Source: Shewanella algae
Lineage (GTDB): Bacteria > Pseudomonadota > Gammaproteobacteria > Enterobacterales > Shewanellaceae
Direction of reading: 5' to 3'
NCBI RefSeq assembly: GCF_009183365.2
Contig: NZ_CP068230.1
Location: forward strand, 569,001 to 633,000
Length of the DNA stretch: 64,000 nt
The notes beneath the pieces were generated by a model. That model searched no databases. It saw nothing but the letters and a program-made list of their open reading frames with translations, and was not told the DNA's origin. Position numbers and translations under genes: made by a program. The stretch's first letter is position 1. Each line of letters opens with the position of its first letter. Positions 43,011 to 51,372 of this stretch are shown one piece after another.

Positions 43011-44630
43011 TTAACCGCGATAGAAGTGTACGTCCCGCTGCGGGAATGGAATACTGATCCCTTCCTCGTCGAAACGCATCTTCACCGCCCGGGTGATGTC
43101 CCAGTAAACTTCCCAATAGTCTTCCGGCCTGACCCAGGGGCGCACCACAAAGTCCACCGAGGATTCGCCCAAGAGGTGCAGTTTAACCGTAGGCTCAGGG
43201 TGCTTAAGTACTTTGGGATGCTCTTGTACCAGTTGCTCCAGCACGGCTTCGGCCTGTTCAATATTATCGCTGTAGCTGATGCCGAAGGTCATATCTACCC
43301 GTCTGTGATGCTCGGCGGTGATATTGTTGATGGTATCGCCCCAAATTTTGTTGTTGGGAATGATCAGCCGCTGGTTGTCCAGGGTCTTGATGGTGGTAGA
43401 TACCAGGCTCATATGGCTGACTCTGCCTGTGACGCCGGCGGCATGGATCAGATCTCCCACATCGAAGGGACGATAGATAAGGATCATCATCCCTGAGGCG
43501 AAGTTGGACAGGGTATCCTGTAGCGCAAAACCGATAATTACCCCGGCAATACCGAAACCGGCCAGCAATGGGCCGAGTTCGAATCCAAGCTGTGACAAGG
43601 CTATCAGCAGCCCCAAGGTGAAAATAATCTTGCCGGAAAGCGAGGTGAAGAAATCTTGCAGCAGCTTGCTGAACTTGAGCTTGGAGTTACTGACCGCCTT
43701 GGCGACGATTCGCTTGGTTAATTTGGCCAACAAGACGGAAAGTAGCAAGATAAACAAGAAGATAAATATCTTGAACAGTATATCCGGCCCACCTTCAATC
43801 AACTGCGCCTTGGCGATATCAAACCATTGTCCGGCCAGACTGGAGACGATATCGATATTGAGGACGTCCTGGGTGATATCTCCGGAAATGGCAAACAGGG
43901 TCTTTTTCAGATCGCTGGTATCTACATCCAGTTTATCCAGCATGCCTATCACTGCACTCAGGCTGCTGCTGTTGTTTTCCAACCGCTCTTTCAGCAGGGT
44001 CAAGGTCTTGCTCTGCTCGCTGCTGACATCTTTGCCCGCCAGCGCATTTTCGGCCATTTGCACGCCCAACTGCTGCTGGTTGTAGCTCACCAGACTTTCG
44101 AGCAACTCGGCTCTGACGATAAGACGTTGCTTGAGTGATTCTTTCGCCTGGCTGACATCCTGTCCCAGTTGCTCTGACCAGTTGAGCAGTTCCAGCAAGC
44201 CTTTTTGAATTTCATCCTTTTCCAGGCTGCGGCGGGAGATCTCAAGCATCAGCTGTTGATCTTCCCCTTTGCCGAGCTTGCCCTGCAGCGACATTATCTC
44301 CTTGTCGAGATATTGCACCATCTCCTGCAGGAGTTGCCGCTGCGCTTGCAGATGCGGCAAAACATTCACCTTGGCATTCTGTTCTGCGCTCTTGTCGCCA
44401 ATGGCATCTATGCTCTCTTTGAGTTTATTTCTTTGTGCCAGAGTTAGCGCCTTGATCCTAAACTCAGTCACCGCCTTGAGTTCGCCCTTGGCACTGCGAA
44501 GCTGTTGGATATTTTGTCTTATGGTTTGCTGCATCAAAGTGAGCTGCTCGGTAGCGAGCGGTTCGGGTTCAGATGCGAAAGATTGCCAGGAAAGAGATAA
44601 ACACAACACGAGCAAGAGAGTTCTAACCAT
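43011..44630 (-). CDS. MscS-family mechanosensitive ion channel with long periplasmic domain
   Basis: A 539-residue protein. Signal peptide (MVRTLLLVLCLSLSWQSFA), a long helical, coiled-coil-rich periplasmic region (about residues 25-270), then membrane segments and the MscS core: GFGIAGVIIGFALQDTLSNFASG (pore helix), and the beta domain with RPFDVGDLI and LIIPNNKIWGD. It is a turgor-relief channel of the inner membrane, larger than simple MscS and nearer the MscM/MscK-like type. Start ATG 44630. Single gene. Confidence 0.9.
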   Translation of the reverse strand: MVRTLLLVLCLSLSWQSFASEPEPLATEQLTLMQQTIRQNIQQLRSAKGELKAVTEFRIKALTLAQRNKLKESIDAIGDKSAEQNAKVNVLPHLQAQRQLLQEMVQYLDKEIMSLQGKLGKGEDQQLMLEISRRSLEKDEIQKGLLELLNWSEQLGQDVSQAKESLKQRLIVRAELLESLVSYNQQQLGVQMAENALAGKDVSSEQSKTLTLLKERLENNSSSLSAVIGMLDKLDVDTSDLKKTLFAISGDITQDVLNIDIVSSLAGQWFDIAKAQLIEGGPDILFKIFIFLFILLLSVLLAKLTKRIVAKAVSNSKLKFSKLLQDFFTSLSGKIIFTLGLLIALSQLGFELGPLLAGFGIAGVIIGFALQDTLSNFASGMMILIYRPFDVGDLIHAAGVTGRVSHMSLVSTTIKTLDNQRLIIPNNKIWGDTINNITAEHHRRVDMTFGISYSDNIEQAEAVLEQLVQEHPKVLKHPEPTVKLHLLGESSVDFVVRPWVRPEDYWEVYWDITRAVKMRFDEEGISIPFPQRDVHFYRG

Positions 44631-44809
44631 GTTTTTGTCCGATTTTTATCTGTATTTTTGAAGTGTTGGAGTCAATAAATATGACACGAAATGTCCCATG
44701 ACGCCCAAAAAGCTCACGGATTTGTGGTTTTTCACTCATGGGAGATATAAGGCAGACGCCAGCTTTGCTAGAATAGCGCCCTTTGTTGAGCTCGCCGGAG
44801 AACGCTCGA

Positions 44810-45145
44810 GTGCTATGTTCCAATTGCAATAAAACCTTTAATGTTTCTCAGATAGCCCGGCAGCGGGGCAGTGGCTTTTCCGCGCAGATCCAGTGTCCTC
44901 ATTGTGAAGCCTGGCTTGGGAAGACGCCTTGGTTATTGAAATTGAAACTGGTGGGTTTTTATCTGGGGGCGGCTGCGGCTATCTTTGCCTGGTTGGTTCC
45001 AGAGACCAGACACTTCGGGATACCTGTCGCAATCCTTGGGCTGATCGTCTTGCTGATCAGCCACCTGATGGATCATCTGCACACGGTTGAAGCGCCGGTT
45101 AAAGTTGAAGAGGATGATTCGGCGCAGCGGCAGAAGTATCGCTGA
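44810..45145 (+). CDS. Small zinc-ribbon membrane protein, 111 aa
   Basis: The GTG at 44810 has CGGAG 9 nt upstream and is preferred to TTG at 44783. The N-terminus has two CxxC pairs (LCSNCNKTF and QCPHCEAWLG), a zinc ribbon; then two membrane segments (LVGFYLGAAAAIFAWLV and FGIPVAILGLIVLLISHLM). The tail is His/charged. No family recognised. It lies 4 nt before the end of a convergent 41-aa ORF. A role in redox or metal sensing is possible but not shown. Confidence 0.7.
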   Translation: MLCSNCNKTFNVSQIARQRGSGFSAQIQCPHCEAWLGKTPWLLKLKLVGFYLGAAAAIFAWLVPETRHFGIPVAILGLIVLLISHLMDHLHTVEAPVKVEEDDSAQRQKYR

Positions 45146-45149
45146 GGGC

Positions 45150-45275
45150 TCAGTCTACCACCTGTACCTGATTGGCCAGGGAGGTTTCTACGTAATAGAT
45201 GCCGCCCAAAATGGCGCCGCAAAACAGAATGGCAAACAGGATAATCCCCAGGTTATTTTTGAGAAATGCCAACAT
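45150..45275 (-). CDS. 41-aa single-pass membrane protein
   Basis: A 41-codon ORF (ATG 45273-45275; TGA 45150-45152) with AAAGGA upstream. The protein is MLAFLKNNLGIILFAILFC (residues 1-19) and then GAILGGIYYV, one hydrophobic segment, and a short polar tail TSLANQVQVVD. It is shorter than the cutoff of common gene callers. It is divergent from the small His/Cys protein gene at 45519. Function unknown; membrane localisation is visible in the sequence. Confidence 0.6.
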   Translation of the reverse strand: MLAFLKNNLGIILFAILFCGAILGGIYYVETSLANQVQVVD

Positions 45276-45419
45276 AGCTTTTCCTTTGGTTAGGCTGCTC
45301 CCATGGGCGGGCCCGCGCGAGCACAAAGAGTATAGGGTAAACCTTAACCGGCAGAGCTTAAGCAGAACTTAATCTCAGCCAGGCCTGTAAGCTGTAATTA
45401 GCGCCGAAACCTTGGCGTT

Positions 45420-45436
45420 GTTACATATCTTGTAAC
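45420..45436. promoter_or_regulatory. Palindromic operator candidate (possibly Zur)
   Basis: GTTACA (45420-45425) and TGTAAC (45431-45436), spaced by 5 nt, form an inverted repeat about 83 nt before the first gene of the zinc-type locus. Zur sites in gammaproteobacteria are AT-rich palindromes around TGTTATA..TATAACA, which this resembles loosely. The link to Zur is inference. Confidence 0.4.
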
Positions 45437-45518
45437 TTTTAGTTTCAGCTTCGCCTTGTTAACCTTGTTGCAACCTCGGGGTAGGCTGGCTTACACTAGC
45501 GCCGGATCTATCTGGGGG

Positions 45519-45818
45519 ATGTTAGGTTTGTATATCGCTGTTCGTACAAGAAGCACTATTGCCATATGGCTTGCCGCCATACTGGTGCTCTTGTCTGTGG
45601 CTGCATCGGCCCACAGCATTTCCCATCTCGAAGAGGGTCACAAGACCCACTGTACTCTCTGTTTCCATCAGCATCAGCTGAACAAGCTCATGCCCGGCAC
45701 CGGGCTGCATCTGGATGCTGTCAAACAATCCTATATCAGAGTCAGTTTTACGGCTCCTTCCTGGCAGGCGCCCCACGTTCGCCTGTTTAACAGTCGTGCT
45801 CCACCTGTAACAGCCTGA
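45519..45818 (+). CDS. Small His/Cys-containing exported protein, DUF2946-like
   Basis: A 99-residue protein (start ATG 45519, with GGGGG just before it, or TTG 45528 with better spacing). It has an N-terminal hydrophobic segment (STIAIWLAAILVLLSVAASA) that looks like a signal peptide or anchor, and then a metal-ligand-rich segment HSISHLEEGHKTHCTLCFHQHQLNK with CxxC and several His. This resembles the DUF2946 type. It is the first gene before a His-rich outer-membrane protein and ZnuA-like gene, so a role in zinc handling is likely. Binding is inferred from ligand content. Confidence 0.65.
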   Translation: MLGLYIAVRTRSTIAIWLAAILVLLSVAASAHSISHLEEGHKTHCTLCFHQHQLNKLMPGTGLHLDAVKQSYIRVSFTAPSWQAPHVRLFNSRAPPVTA

Positions 45819-45899
45819 ATTTAAAGAGACATCTATTTAAATTTTGCTATCGACCGCATGGAATTGCGGTGCGATGACTGCTGTATTTCAGGAGCTAAA

Positions 45900-47105
45900 A
45901 TGACTGTTTTTTCAACTCGTATTTCGCCTCTGGCCTTGGCCTGTGGCTTGGTTTCCACCTGTGCAATGGCCCAGGACCCTACGCTGACCAATCCGGCGAT
46001 CAGTGCGGTTTTGGATGGCTATTATCAAACGGCGGATCGTCCCATGGCCGAGCGCCAGGAAGGTTTTGGTCTGGGGGAAACCGAACTGGCGCTCAGCGCC
46101 AATATTGACGATATGTTTTACGGCAAACTCACCACCACCATAGAAAATCATGATGGTGATACCGAAGTGAATCTGGAAGAGGCTTTTATTCAGACCTTGG
46201 CGATGCCGGCAGGGTTTGCGGTGCGCGCCGGACGTTTCCTGTCTGATGTGGGCTATCTCAATAACCAACATCCCCACACAGACGCCTTTACCGACAGACC
46301 GGCGGCTTACCGTGCCTTCCTGGGCAATCACTACTTCGATGATGGTATCCGCTTGAACTATGTGGCGCCGACAGACCTTTACTGGGTAATGGGTCTGGAA
46401 GCTTTCAAGGGCGACAAGATGCGTGCCGAGGATGAACACGGCGAGCGCGAGTTCAAGGATGTGGGTGTTTATACCGCTTACACCAAGATAGGTGGCGATA
46501 TAGGGACAGACAGTTCCTGGCAGTTGGGGCTGTCATATCTGCGCAATGAAAATGGCCGCATGACCCCTTTTGAAGAGCACGCAGGTGAGGAAGAGGAGCA
46601 TGATCACGGCCACGACCATGAAGGTCACAGCCATGGTGCCTCTTATACGGGTGAAAACACCTATATTGCCGACTTTGTTTATAAGTGGGCACCCAACGGC
46701 AACTACAAGTATCAGCATCTGACTGTTAGTGGTGAATATTTCCGGGTGGCAGATTTCGTTGCCGAGGCCGAGCATGAGCATCACGAGGATGAACACGCCC
46801 ATGCAGAGCCGAAAGATTACCATCAGGGCTGGTATCTGAGCGGTGTCTACCAATGGAGCCCCAGCTGGTCTACCGGGATCCGCTACGGCGAGCTGGATAC
46901 CCAGCAGGCCCACGACGATCATTTCCACGGTCAGAAGCTGAAAGAAACCGAAGTTAGCCTGGCTTGGCATCACAGCCACTTCTCTACCGTAAGACTGCAG
47001 TACACCAATCAGCGTGGCACTAATTTCGACGGTATCGAAGACGACAATGTTATCACTCTGCAATACGTTATGACTCTGGGGGCCCACGGTGCGCATCAAT
47101 TCTAA
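45900..47105 (+). CDS. His-rich outer-membrane porin-like protein, zinc locus
   Basis: A 401-residue protein with signal peptide (to about residue 24, CAMA-Q) and beta-barrel-like alternating pattern (FGLGETELALSANIDDMFYGKLT, RAGRFLSDVGY) ending in TLGAHGAHQF, an outer-membrane-type end. Three loops are very His/acid-rich: about residues 227-249 (EEHAGEEEEHDHGHDHEG), 288-308 (EAEHEHHEDEHAHAEP) and 337-346 (HDDHFHG). ATG 45900 has AGGAG upstream. The next gene (ZnuA-like) overlaps by 17 nt, so it is in the same operon. A zinc-channelling role is inferred. Confidence 0.75.
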   Translation: MTVFSTRISPLALACGLVSTCAMAQDPTLTNPAISAVLDGYYQTADRPMAERQEGFGLGETELALSANIDDMFYGKLTTTIENHDGDTEVNLEEAFIQTLAMPAGFAVRAGRFLSDVGYLNNQHPHTDAFTDRPAAYRAFLGNHYFDDGIRLNYVAPTDLYWVMGLEAFKGDKMRAEDEHGEREFKDVGVYTAYTKIGGDIGTDSSWQLGLSYLRNENGRMTPFEEHAGEEEEHDHGHDHEGHSHGASYTGENTYIADFVYKWAPNGNYKYQHLTVSGEYFRVADFVAEAEHEHHEDEHAHAEPKDYHQGWYLSGVYQWSPSWSTGIRYGELDTQQAHDDHFHGQKLKETEVSLAWHHSHFSTVRLQYTNQRGTNFDGIEDDNVITLQYVMTLGAHGAHQF

Positions 47106-47997
47106 ATTTGTCGGCCTGGCCACGGCCGCTTTGACTCTGGTGGCCAGTTGGCAGGCTCAGGCCAGCCTGAATATTTTTGCCTGTGAACCTGAATATGCCG
47201 CGTTGGCCAAGAGCTTGGCGCCGGATGCGGACATCTATTCGGCCACAACCGCCTTGCAGGATCCTCACCAGGTGCAGGCTCGGCCCAGTTTAATCGCCAA
47301 GATGCGCCAGGCTGATCTGGCGGTCTGCGCCGGTGCGGATCTGGAAATCGGTTGGTTGCCTATGCTGCAGATGAAATCTTCCAACGCCAAGGTGCGCTCT
47401 ACGGATCAGGGGCTGTTTTTTGCAGCCGATCAGGTTGAGACCCTGGATAAGCTGGATTCGGTCGACCGCAGCATGGGGGATGTGCACGCCAAGGGGAATC
47501 CGCATCTGCACTTTGACCCGTATCGGATGCTGGATATCGCCAAGGCGCTGAGCGCCAAGCTGGTGGCCCTGGACCCTCAAGGAAAAGCCGATTACGAGGC
47601 TGCGCTCAAGGCATTCAGCGAGCGTTGGCAGCAGGCTATTCCCAAGTGGGAAGCCGAAGCGGCATCACTCAAGGGCAAGAAGGTTATCGCCTATCACACC
47701 AGTTTCCGCTATCTGTTCAACTGGTTGGGAGTTTCTCAGGTCGCGGATCTCGAGCCCAAGCCCGGGTTGCCCCCCAGCAGTTCACACTTGGCTTCGCTGC
47801 TTGAGCGGGCAGGGCAAGGGGATGTCAGTGCCGTGGTAGTGGCATCCTATCAGGATGAACGTGGCGCCAACTGGTTGGGTGAAAGAGCCAAGTTGCCTGT
47901 ATTGGTATTGCCCATGTCGGTCGGTGGTAACGCCCAGAGTCAGGATCTTTTCAGCCTGTATGACAGCGCCATCTCGCTGCTCAAGAGCGTGAATTGA
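47089..47997 (+). CDS. ZnuA-like zinc ABC transporter binding protein
   Basis: A 302-residue periplasmic binding protein of the ZnuA/TroA cluster A-1. The start is GTG 47089 (overlap of 17 nt with the porin gene); GGGGGCC lies upstream. A signal peptide (FVGLATAALTLVASWQAQA) is followed by FACEPEYAALAKSLA. Zinc-ligand His residues are in QDPHQVQ, NPHLHFDP and AYHTSF. The usual long His-rich loop of ZnuA is missing; the neighbouring porin has it instead. The permease gene follows with a 2-nt gap. The ATPase needed for transport is not in this locus. Confidence 0.88.
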   Translation: MRINSKFVGLATAALTLVASWQAQASLNIFACEPEYAALAKSLAPDADIYSATTALQDPHQVQARPSLIAKMRQADLAVCAGADLEIGWLPMLQMKSSNAKVRSTDQGLFFAADQVETLDKLDSVDRSMGDVHAKGNPHLHFDPYRMLDIAKALSAKLVALDPQGKADYEAALKAFSERWQQAIPKWEAEAASLKGKKVIAYHTSFRYLFNWLGVSQVADLEPKPGLPPSSSHLASLLERAGQGDVSAVVVASYQDERGANWLGERAKLPVLVLPMSVGGNAQSQDLFSLYDSAISLLKSVN

Positions 47998-47999
47998 TT

Positions 48000-48761
48000 A
48001 TGGACAGCGGACTGTTCAGCATACTCTTGCCGGCCTTTGCGGCCGGCCTGCTGGTACTCTCAACCCATGTGGTATTGGGGCGTCAGGTGTTGAAGCGCGG
48101 GATCATCTTTATCGATCTGGCGATTGCCCAAGTGGCGGCTCTGGGGGCGATAGTGGCGCATCTTAACCATGATCTGGAGGATATTCCTTATTCTCATGTA
48201 TGGATGCCGGCATTGTTTGCCCTGGCCGGGGCCGGAGTCATAGCCTGGTTGTCACGTAAGATGGCCTCTGAGCTGGAGGCCATGATCGGCTGCTTCTACG
48301 TGTTGGCTGCTGTGGCTGCCATGTTGCTGCTCTCCAACGACCCCCATGGTGCCGAGCTGCTCAAGCAACTGATGTCGGGGCAGATCCTTTGGGTCAACTG
48401 GCCACAACTGATCTTGCCGGCACTGGTTTATGCTCTGGTGTTGGGGCTATTGCTGTGGCGCCCGTCTTTGCTCAATGGCGCCGTGTTTTATCCCCTGTTT
48501 GCCCTGGTGATAACCCTGTCGGTGGAGCTGGTGGGTGTCTATCTGGTGTTTAGCACCTTGATTCTGCCGGCACTGGCGCTGAATAAATACAGCGGCCGTT
48601 TCGCACTTGGCTGGGCCTATCTGGTCGGGGTATTGGGTTATGTCGCCGGTCTGTGGGCCTCGGCGAGTTATGACCTGCCTAGTGGGGCCGCGATAGTGGC
48701 AACTCTGGCACTGAGCGCTCTGCTGTTCCGTGTGCTGCTTGGCTTCAGCGGCCGCCGCTGA
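48000..48761 (+). CDS. Zinc-type ABC transporter permease (ZnuB-like)
   Basis: A 253-residue permease of the ABC-3 (metal) family with about eight membrane segments. RQVLKRGIIFIDLAIAQVAALGA (core IFIDLAIAQVAALG) and VELVGVYLVFSTLILPALA are characteristic. ATG 48000 is chosen; a TTG at 47994 is in frame. It starts 2 nt after the binding protein stop. No ATPase gene (znuC) follows; instead there is a terminator (48777-48803). A ZnuC coded elsewhere must supply energy. Confidence 0.9.
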   Translation: MDSGLFSILLPAFAAGLLVLSTHVVLGRQVLKRGIIFIDLAIAQVAALGAIVAHLNHDLEDIPYSHVWMPALFALAGAGVIAWLSRKMASELEAMIGCFYVLAAVAAMLLLSNDPHGAELLKQLMSGQILWVNWPQLILPALVYALVLGLLLWRPSLLNGAVFYPLFALVITLSVELVGVYLVFSTLILPALALNKYSGRFALGWAYLVGVLGYVAGLWASASYDLPSGAAIVATLALSALLFRVLLGFSGRR

Positions 48762-48776
48762 GACTGGCGAGATTGA

Positions 48777-48803
48777 ATGCGGCCCCAGTGGCCGCATTTT
48801 TTT
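48777..48803 (+). terminator. Terminator after the zinc-type operon
   Basis: ATGCGGCC (48777-48784) and GGCCGCAT (48790-48797) form an 8-bp stem followed by TTTTTT. It lies 16 nt after the permease stop. Confidence 0.9.
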
Positions 48804-48899
48804 ATGCTGTTAAAAATCAGCGCACAGATGTAAACAAAAGATTGAGCCACAGCAGGCCTGTAGCTATACTGTCCGCCGTTGCATAAGTGGAGTAAATTT

Positions 48900-49643
48900 A
48901 TGCTGTTGATAGTCCGTTCTCTGCTGCTGGCGGTACTCTTATTGCTGGCCTTTGTTTTTGGTGGCATTTTTTGCATCTTGCGTCCAAGACACAGAGACAA
49001 TGTACACCTGTTTGCCCGACTGTTTTCGGCGGTAGCGCCTATACTGGGTGTTAAAGTCATAGTGCGTGCAGGCAAAACCAACCCGGGTGAGCCCTGTATC
49101 TTTCTGGCGAACCATCAAAATAATTTCGATATGTTTACCCACACAGCAGCGGTTCCCAAAGGCACTGTCAGCCTGGGAAAGAAGAGCCTGTTGTGGATGC
49201 CGCTGTTTGGTCAGCTTTATTGGCTTTCGGGTAATATTCTCATCGACCGTAAAAACCGTACCCGCGCCTTTGAAACCATGGCCGAGACGGCGCGTAAGAT
49301 CAAAGAGAAATGCCTCTCTGTATGGATATTTCCTGAAGGCACCCGCAGTCGCGGTCGCGGCTTGCTGCCCTTCAAGGCTGGGGCATTTCATACCGCCATA
49401 GCCGCCGGAGTGCCTATGGTACCGGTACTGGCTTCCAATCAGTGCCATATCAAGCTCAACCGCTGGAACAATGGCGTGGTGATCATTGAGATGATGGAGC
49501 CGGTGGCGACCAAAGGCCTAAGCAAGGCCAATGTTAAAGAGTTGTCCGATAAGGTCCATGCCACCATGGCCAGCAAACTGAAACAACTCAATGCCGAGGC
49601 GGCAGCACTTATGGGTAAAACTGTGCCCGCGGATATCGTATAA
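48900..49643 (+). CDS. plsC: 1-acyl-sn-glycerol-3-phosphate acyltransferase
   Basis: A 247-residue membrane acyltransferase that makes phosphatidic acid from lysophosphatidic acid. Motif I is NHQNNFD (NHx4D), motif III FPEGTRSRG, and an N-terminal membrane segment is present (LLLAVLLLLAFVFGGIF). ATG 48900 has GGAG 10 nt upstream; the longer frame starts at a TTG (48879) without support. The next gene, rraB, follows after 31 nt and could be in the same transcript. Confidence 0.93.
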   Translation: MLLIVRSLLLAVLLLLAFVFGGIFCILRPRHRDNVHLFARLFSAVAPILGVKVIVRAGKTNPGEPCIFLANHQNNFDMFTHTAAVPKGTVSLGKKSLLWMPLFGQLYWLSGNILIDRKNRTRAFETMAETARKIKEKCLSVWIFPEGTRSRGRGLLPFKAGAFHTAIAAGVPMVPVLASNQCHIKLNRWNNGVVIIEMMEPVATKGLSKANVKELSDKVHATMASKLKQLNAEAAALMGKTVPADIV

Positions 49644-49674
49644 TACCCTCTGACCTATTTTTTCGGAGACAAGC

Positions 49675-50064
49675 ATGTCCATTGAACGTCTGTTGCAGGC
49701 ACAGAAGCAGGAAAACCGTGACATTATTCAGTCCTTGCTGGATGACGGTTCTGAGGCCGATGCTGAATACACCATAGAGCACCATTTTTCGTCCACTAAC
49801 TTTGACCGCCTGGAAAAGGCCGCAGTCGATGCCTTTAAATTGGGCTTTGAGGTTAACGATGCCGAAGAGGTGGAACTGGATGATGGTAGTTTGATTTTCT
49901 GTTTTGACGCCATTGCCTACCACCAACTGGAAGCCGAACTTCTGGATAAGGCCTGTGAGCAGTTGCTGCAGCTGGCGGTCAAGCATAAGGTTGACTATGA
50001 CGGCTGGGGCACCTATTACATAGGTGACGAGCTGGAAGATGAAGACGACGAAGAGCAGGACTAA
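49675..50064 (+). CDS. rraB: Ribonuclease E inhibitor RraB
   Basis: A 129-residue acidic protein (RraB family), with the N-terminus RLLQAQKQENRDIIQSLLDDGS, VEHHF-like TIEHHF, DYDGWGTYY and an acidic tail EDEDDEEQD. RraB binds RNase E and modulates mRNA decay. ATG 49675 has GGAGA upstream. A bidirectional terminator (50080-50109) separates it from the convergent degS. Confidence 0.93.
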   Translation: MSIERLLQAQKQENRDIIQSLLDDGSEADAEYTIEHHFSSTNFDRLEKAAVDAFKLGFEVNDAEEVELDDGSLIFCFDAIAYHQLEAELLDKACEQLLQLAVKHKVDYDGWGTYYIGDELEDEDDEEQD

Positions 50065-50079
50065 GTCCTGTTACCAATA

Positions 50080-50109
50080 AAAACACCGGGTTCTTGGCCC
50101 GGTGTTTTT
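50080..50109. terminator. Bidirectional terminator between rraB and degS
   Basis: AAACACCGGG (50081-50090) and CCCGGTGTTT (50098-50107), followed by T-run on the plus strand and preceded by A-run. It should end both genes. Confidence 0.85.
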
Positions 50110-50140
50110 GTCTCTGCCAGTTTTGCCGGCAGATTTATTT

Positions 50141-51217
50141 TCAGTTGTAGTCGACCGGCTTCTCGCCAATAACGACCGGGAGCTCTATCTGTTTACCGGC
50201 GCGGATCACCTGCAGTGTGACCTTGGTACCAGGTGTGGTCTCGGCAATCCTGTCCATCAGCATATAGATGCGGGTAACCTCTTCCCCCTGATACTGAGTG
50301 ATCACATCTCTGGGCCTCAGACCGGCCAGTGCTGCCGGGCCATTGGGTTCTATGCCGGTTACCACTACGCCGCGAAGATCCGGCAAATTAAGTATTTGCG
50401 CCACAACCGGGCTGACGTCTTCACCCGAGATCCCCAGAGCCCCGCGAATAACCCGGCCGTCCTTGATCAGTTTGCCCATGACAGCGTAGGCTAGCTTGAT
50501 GGGAATGGCGAAGTTGATGCCATGGCCACCCCCTTCACCGCCTATCTGGAAGGCGGCAGTGTTGATGCCTATCAGGCCGCCATGGGTGTCTATCAGGGCA
50601 CCACCCGAGTTACCGGCATTGATGGCGGCATCGGTTTGCAGAAAGTCCAGGTAGCCTGTGCTCAGGCCGTTACGACCTGTGGCACTGATGATCCCCTGGG
50701 TAATGGTTTGCCCCAGGTTATAGGGGTTACCTATGGCAAGCACCACATCGCCCACTTGAGGTGGGCTGTCGAGGTTAACCGGTACGACTGGCAGGTTATC
50801 CCCCTGGATCTCCAGCACAGCCAGGTCAGTTTCAGGATCCTGACCGACTACCTCTGCACCGAATTTTCTGCCATCCTGCAATGCCACCACAATTTCATCG
50901 GCCTTCTTGACCACATGATAGTTAGTGAGAATGTAGCCTTCCTTGCTCATGATGACGCCTGAGCCCAGGCCCTGCAGAGAGCCGCCATTCAGAGGCCGGC
51001 TCTGGTTGATACTCAGGCTATAGATATTCACTACCGCCGGCGCGGCGCGGCGTACCGCCTTGGCAAAGGACAGCTCTGCACCACTGTTTCCCCTGAACTG
51101 CAACAGGTTGCCACCGAGATTGCCTTCGCCCATAAAACGGTTGGCCAGCAGAAAGACTGCCGCCATTACCAGGCCAAAGACCACAGCTTTGCAGATATAG
51201 ATCAGGGTTTCTTTCAT
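50141..51217 (-). CDS. degS: Site-1 serine protease DegS
   Basis: A 358-residue inner-membrane-anchored protease. One N-terminal membrane segment (AVVFGLVMAAVFLLA), a trypsin-like domain with catalytic His101 (TNYHVV), Asp131 (DPETDLAVL) and Ser204 (GNSGG), and one PDZ domain (about residues 265-345). It cuts the anti-sigma factor RseA in the sigma-E envelope stress response. It lies downstream of degQ in the same direction, as in E. coli. ATG 51217 has a weak ribosome site. Confidence 0.95.
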   Translation of the reverse strand: MKETLIYICKAVVFGLVMAAVFLLANRFMGEGNLGGNLLQFRGNSGAELSFAKAVRRAAPAVVNIYSLSINQSRPLNGGSLQGLGSGVIMSKEGYILTNYHVVKKADEIVVALQDGRKFGAEVVGQDPETDLAVLEIQGDNLPVVPVNLDSPPQVGDVVLAIGNPYNLGQTITQGIISATGRNGLSTGYLDFLQTDAAINAGNSGGALIDTHGGLIGINTAAFQIGGEGGGHGINFAIPIKLAYAVMGKLIKDGRVIRGALGISGEDVSPVVAQILNLPDLRGVVVTGIEPNGPAALAGLRPRDVITQYQGEEVTRIYMLMDRIAETTPGTKVTLQVIRAGKQIELPVVIGEKPVDYN

Positions 51218-51334
51218 TATGATGACATTGCTGAATATTAAAAAAGGCTCGTTAGATTAGCATGTTTCTTGCTCTTGCGAACAATAGTCAAGGCTCAGGA
51301 AGTCAATTTTGCCCTGAATTGGGCACCGGAAATA

Positions 51335-51361
51335 GAAAAAGCGGGGTTATCCCCGCTTTTT
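51335..51361 (-). terminator. Terminator after degQ
   Basis: AAAAAGCGGGG (51336-51346) and CCCCGCTTTT (51351-51360) form a 9-10 bp stem with T-runs; on the minus strand it follows the degQ stop by 11 nt. Confidence 0.85.
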
Positions 51362-51372
51362 CCGGATGACTG

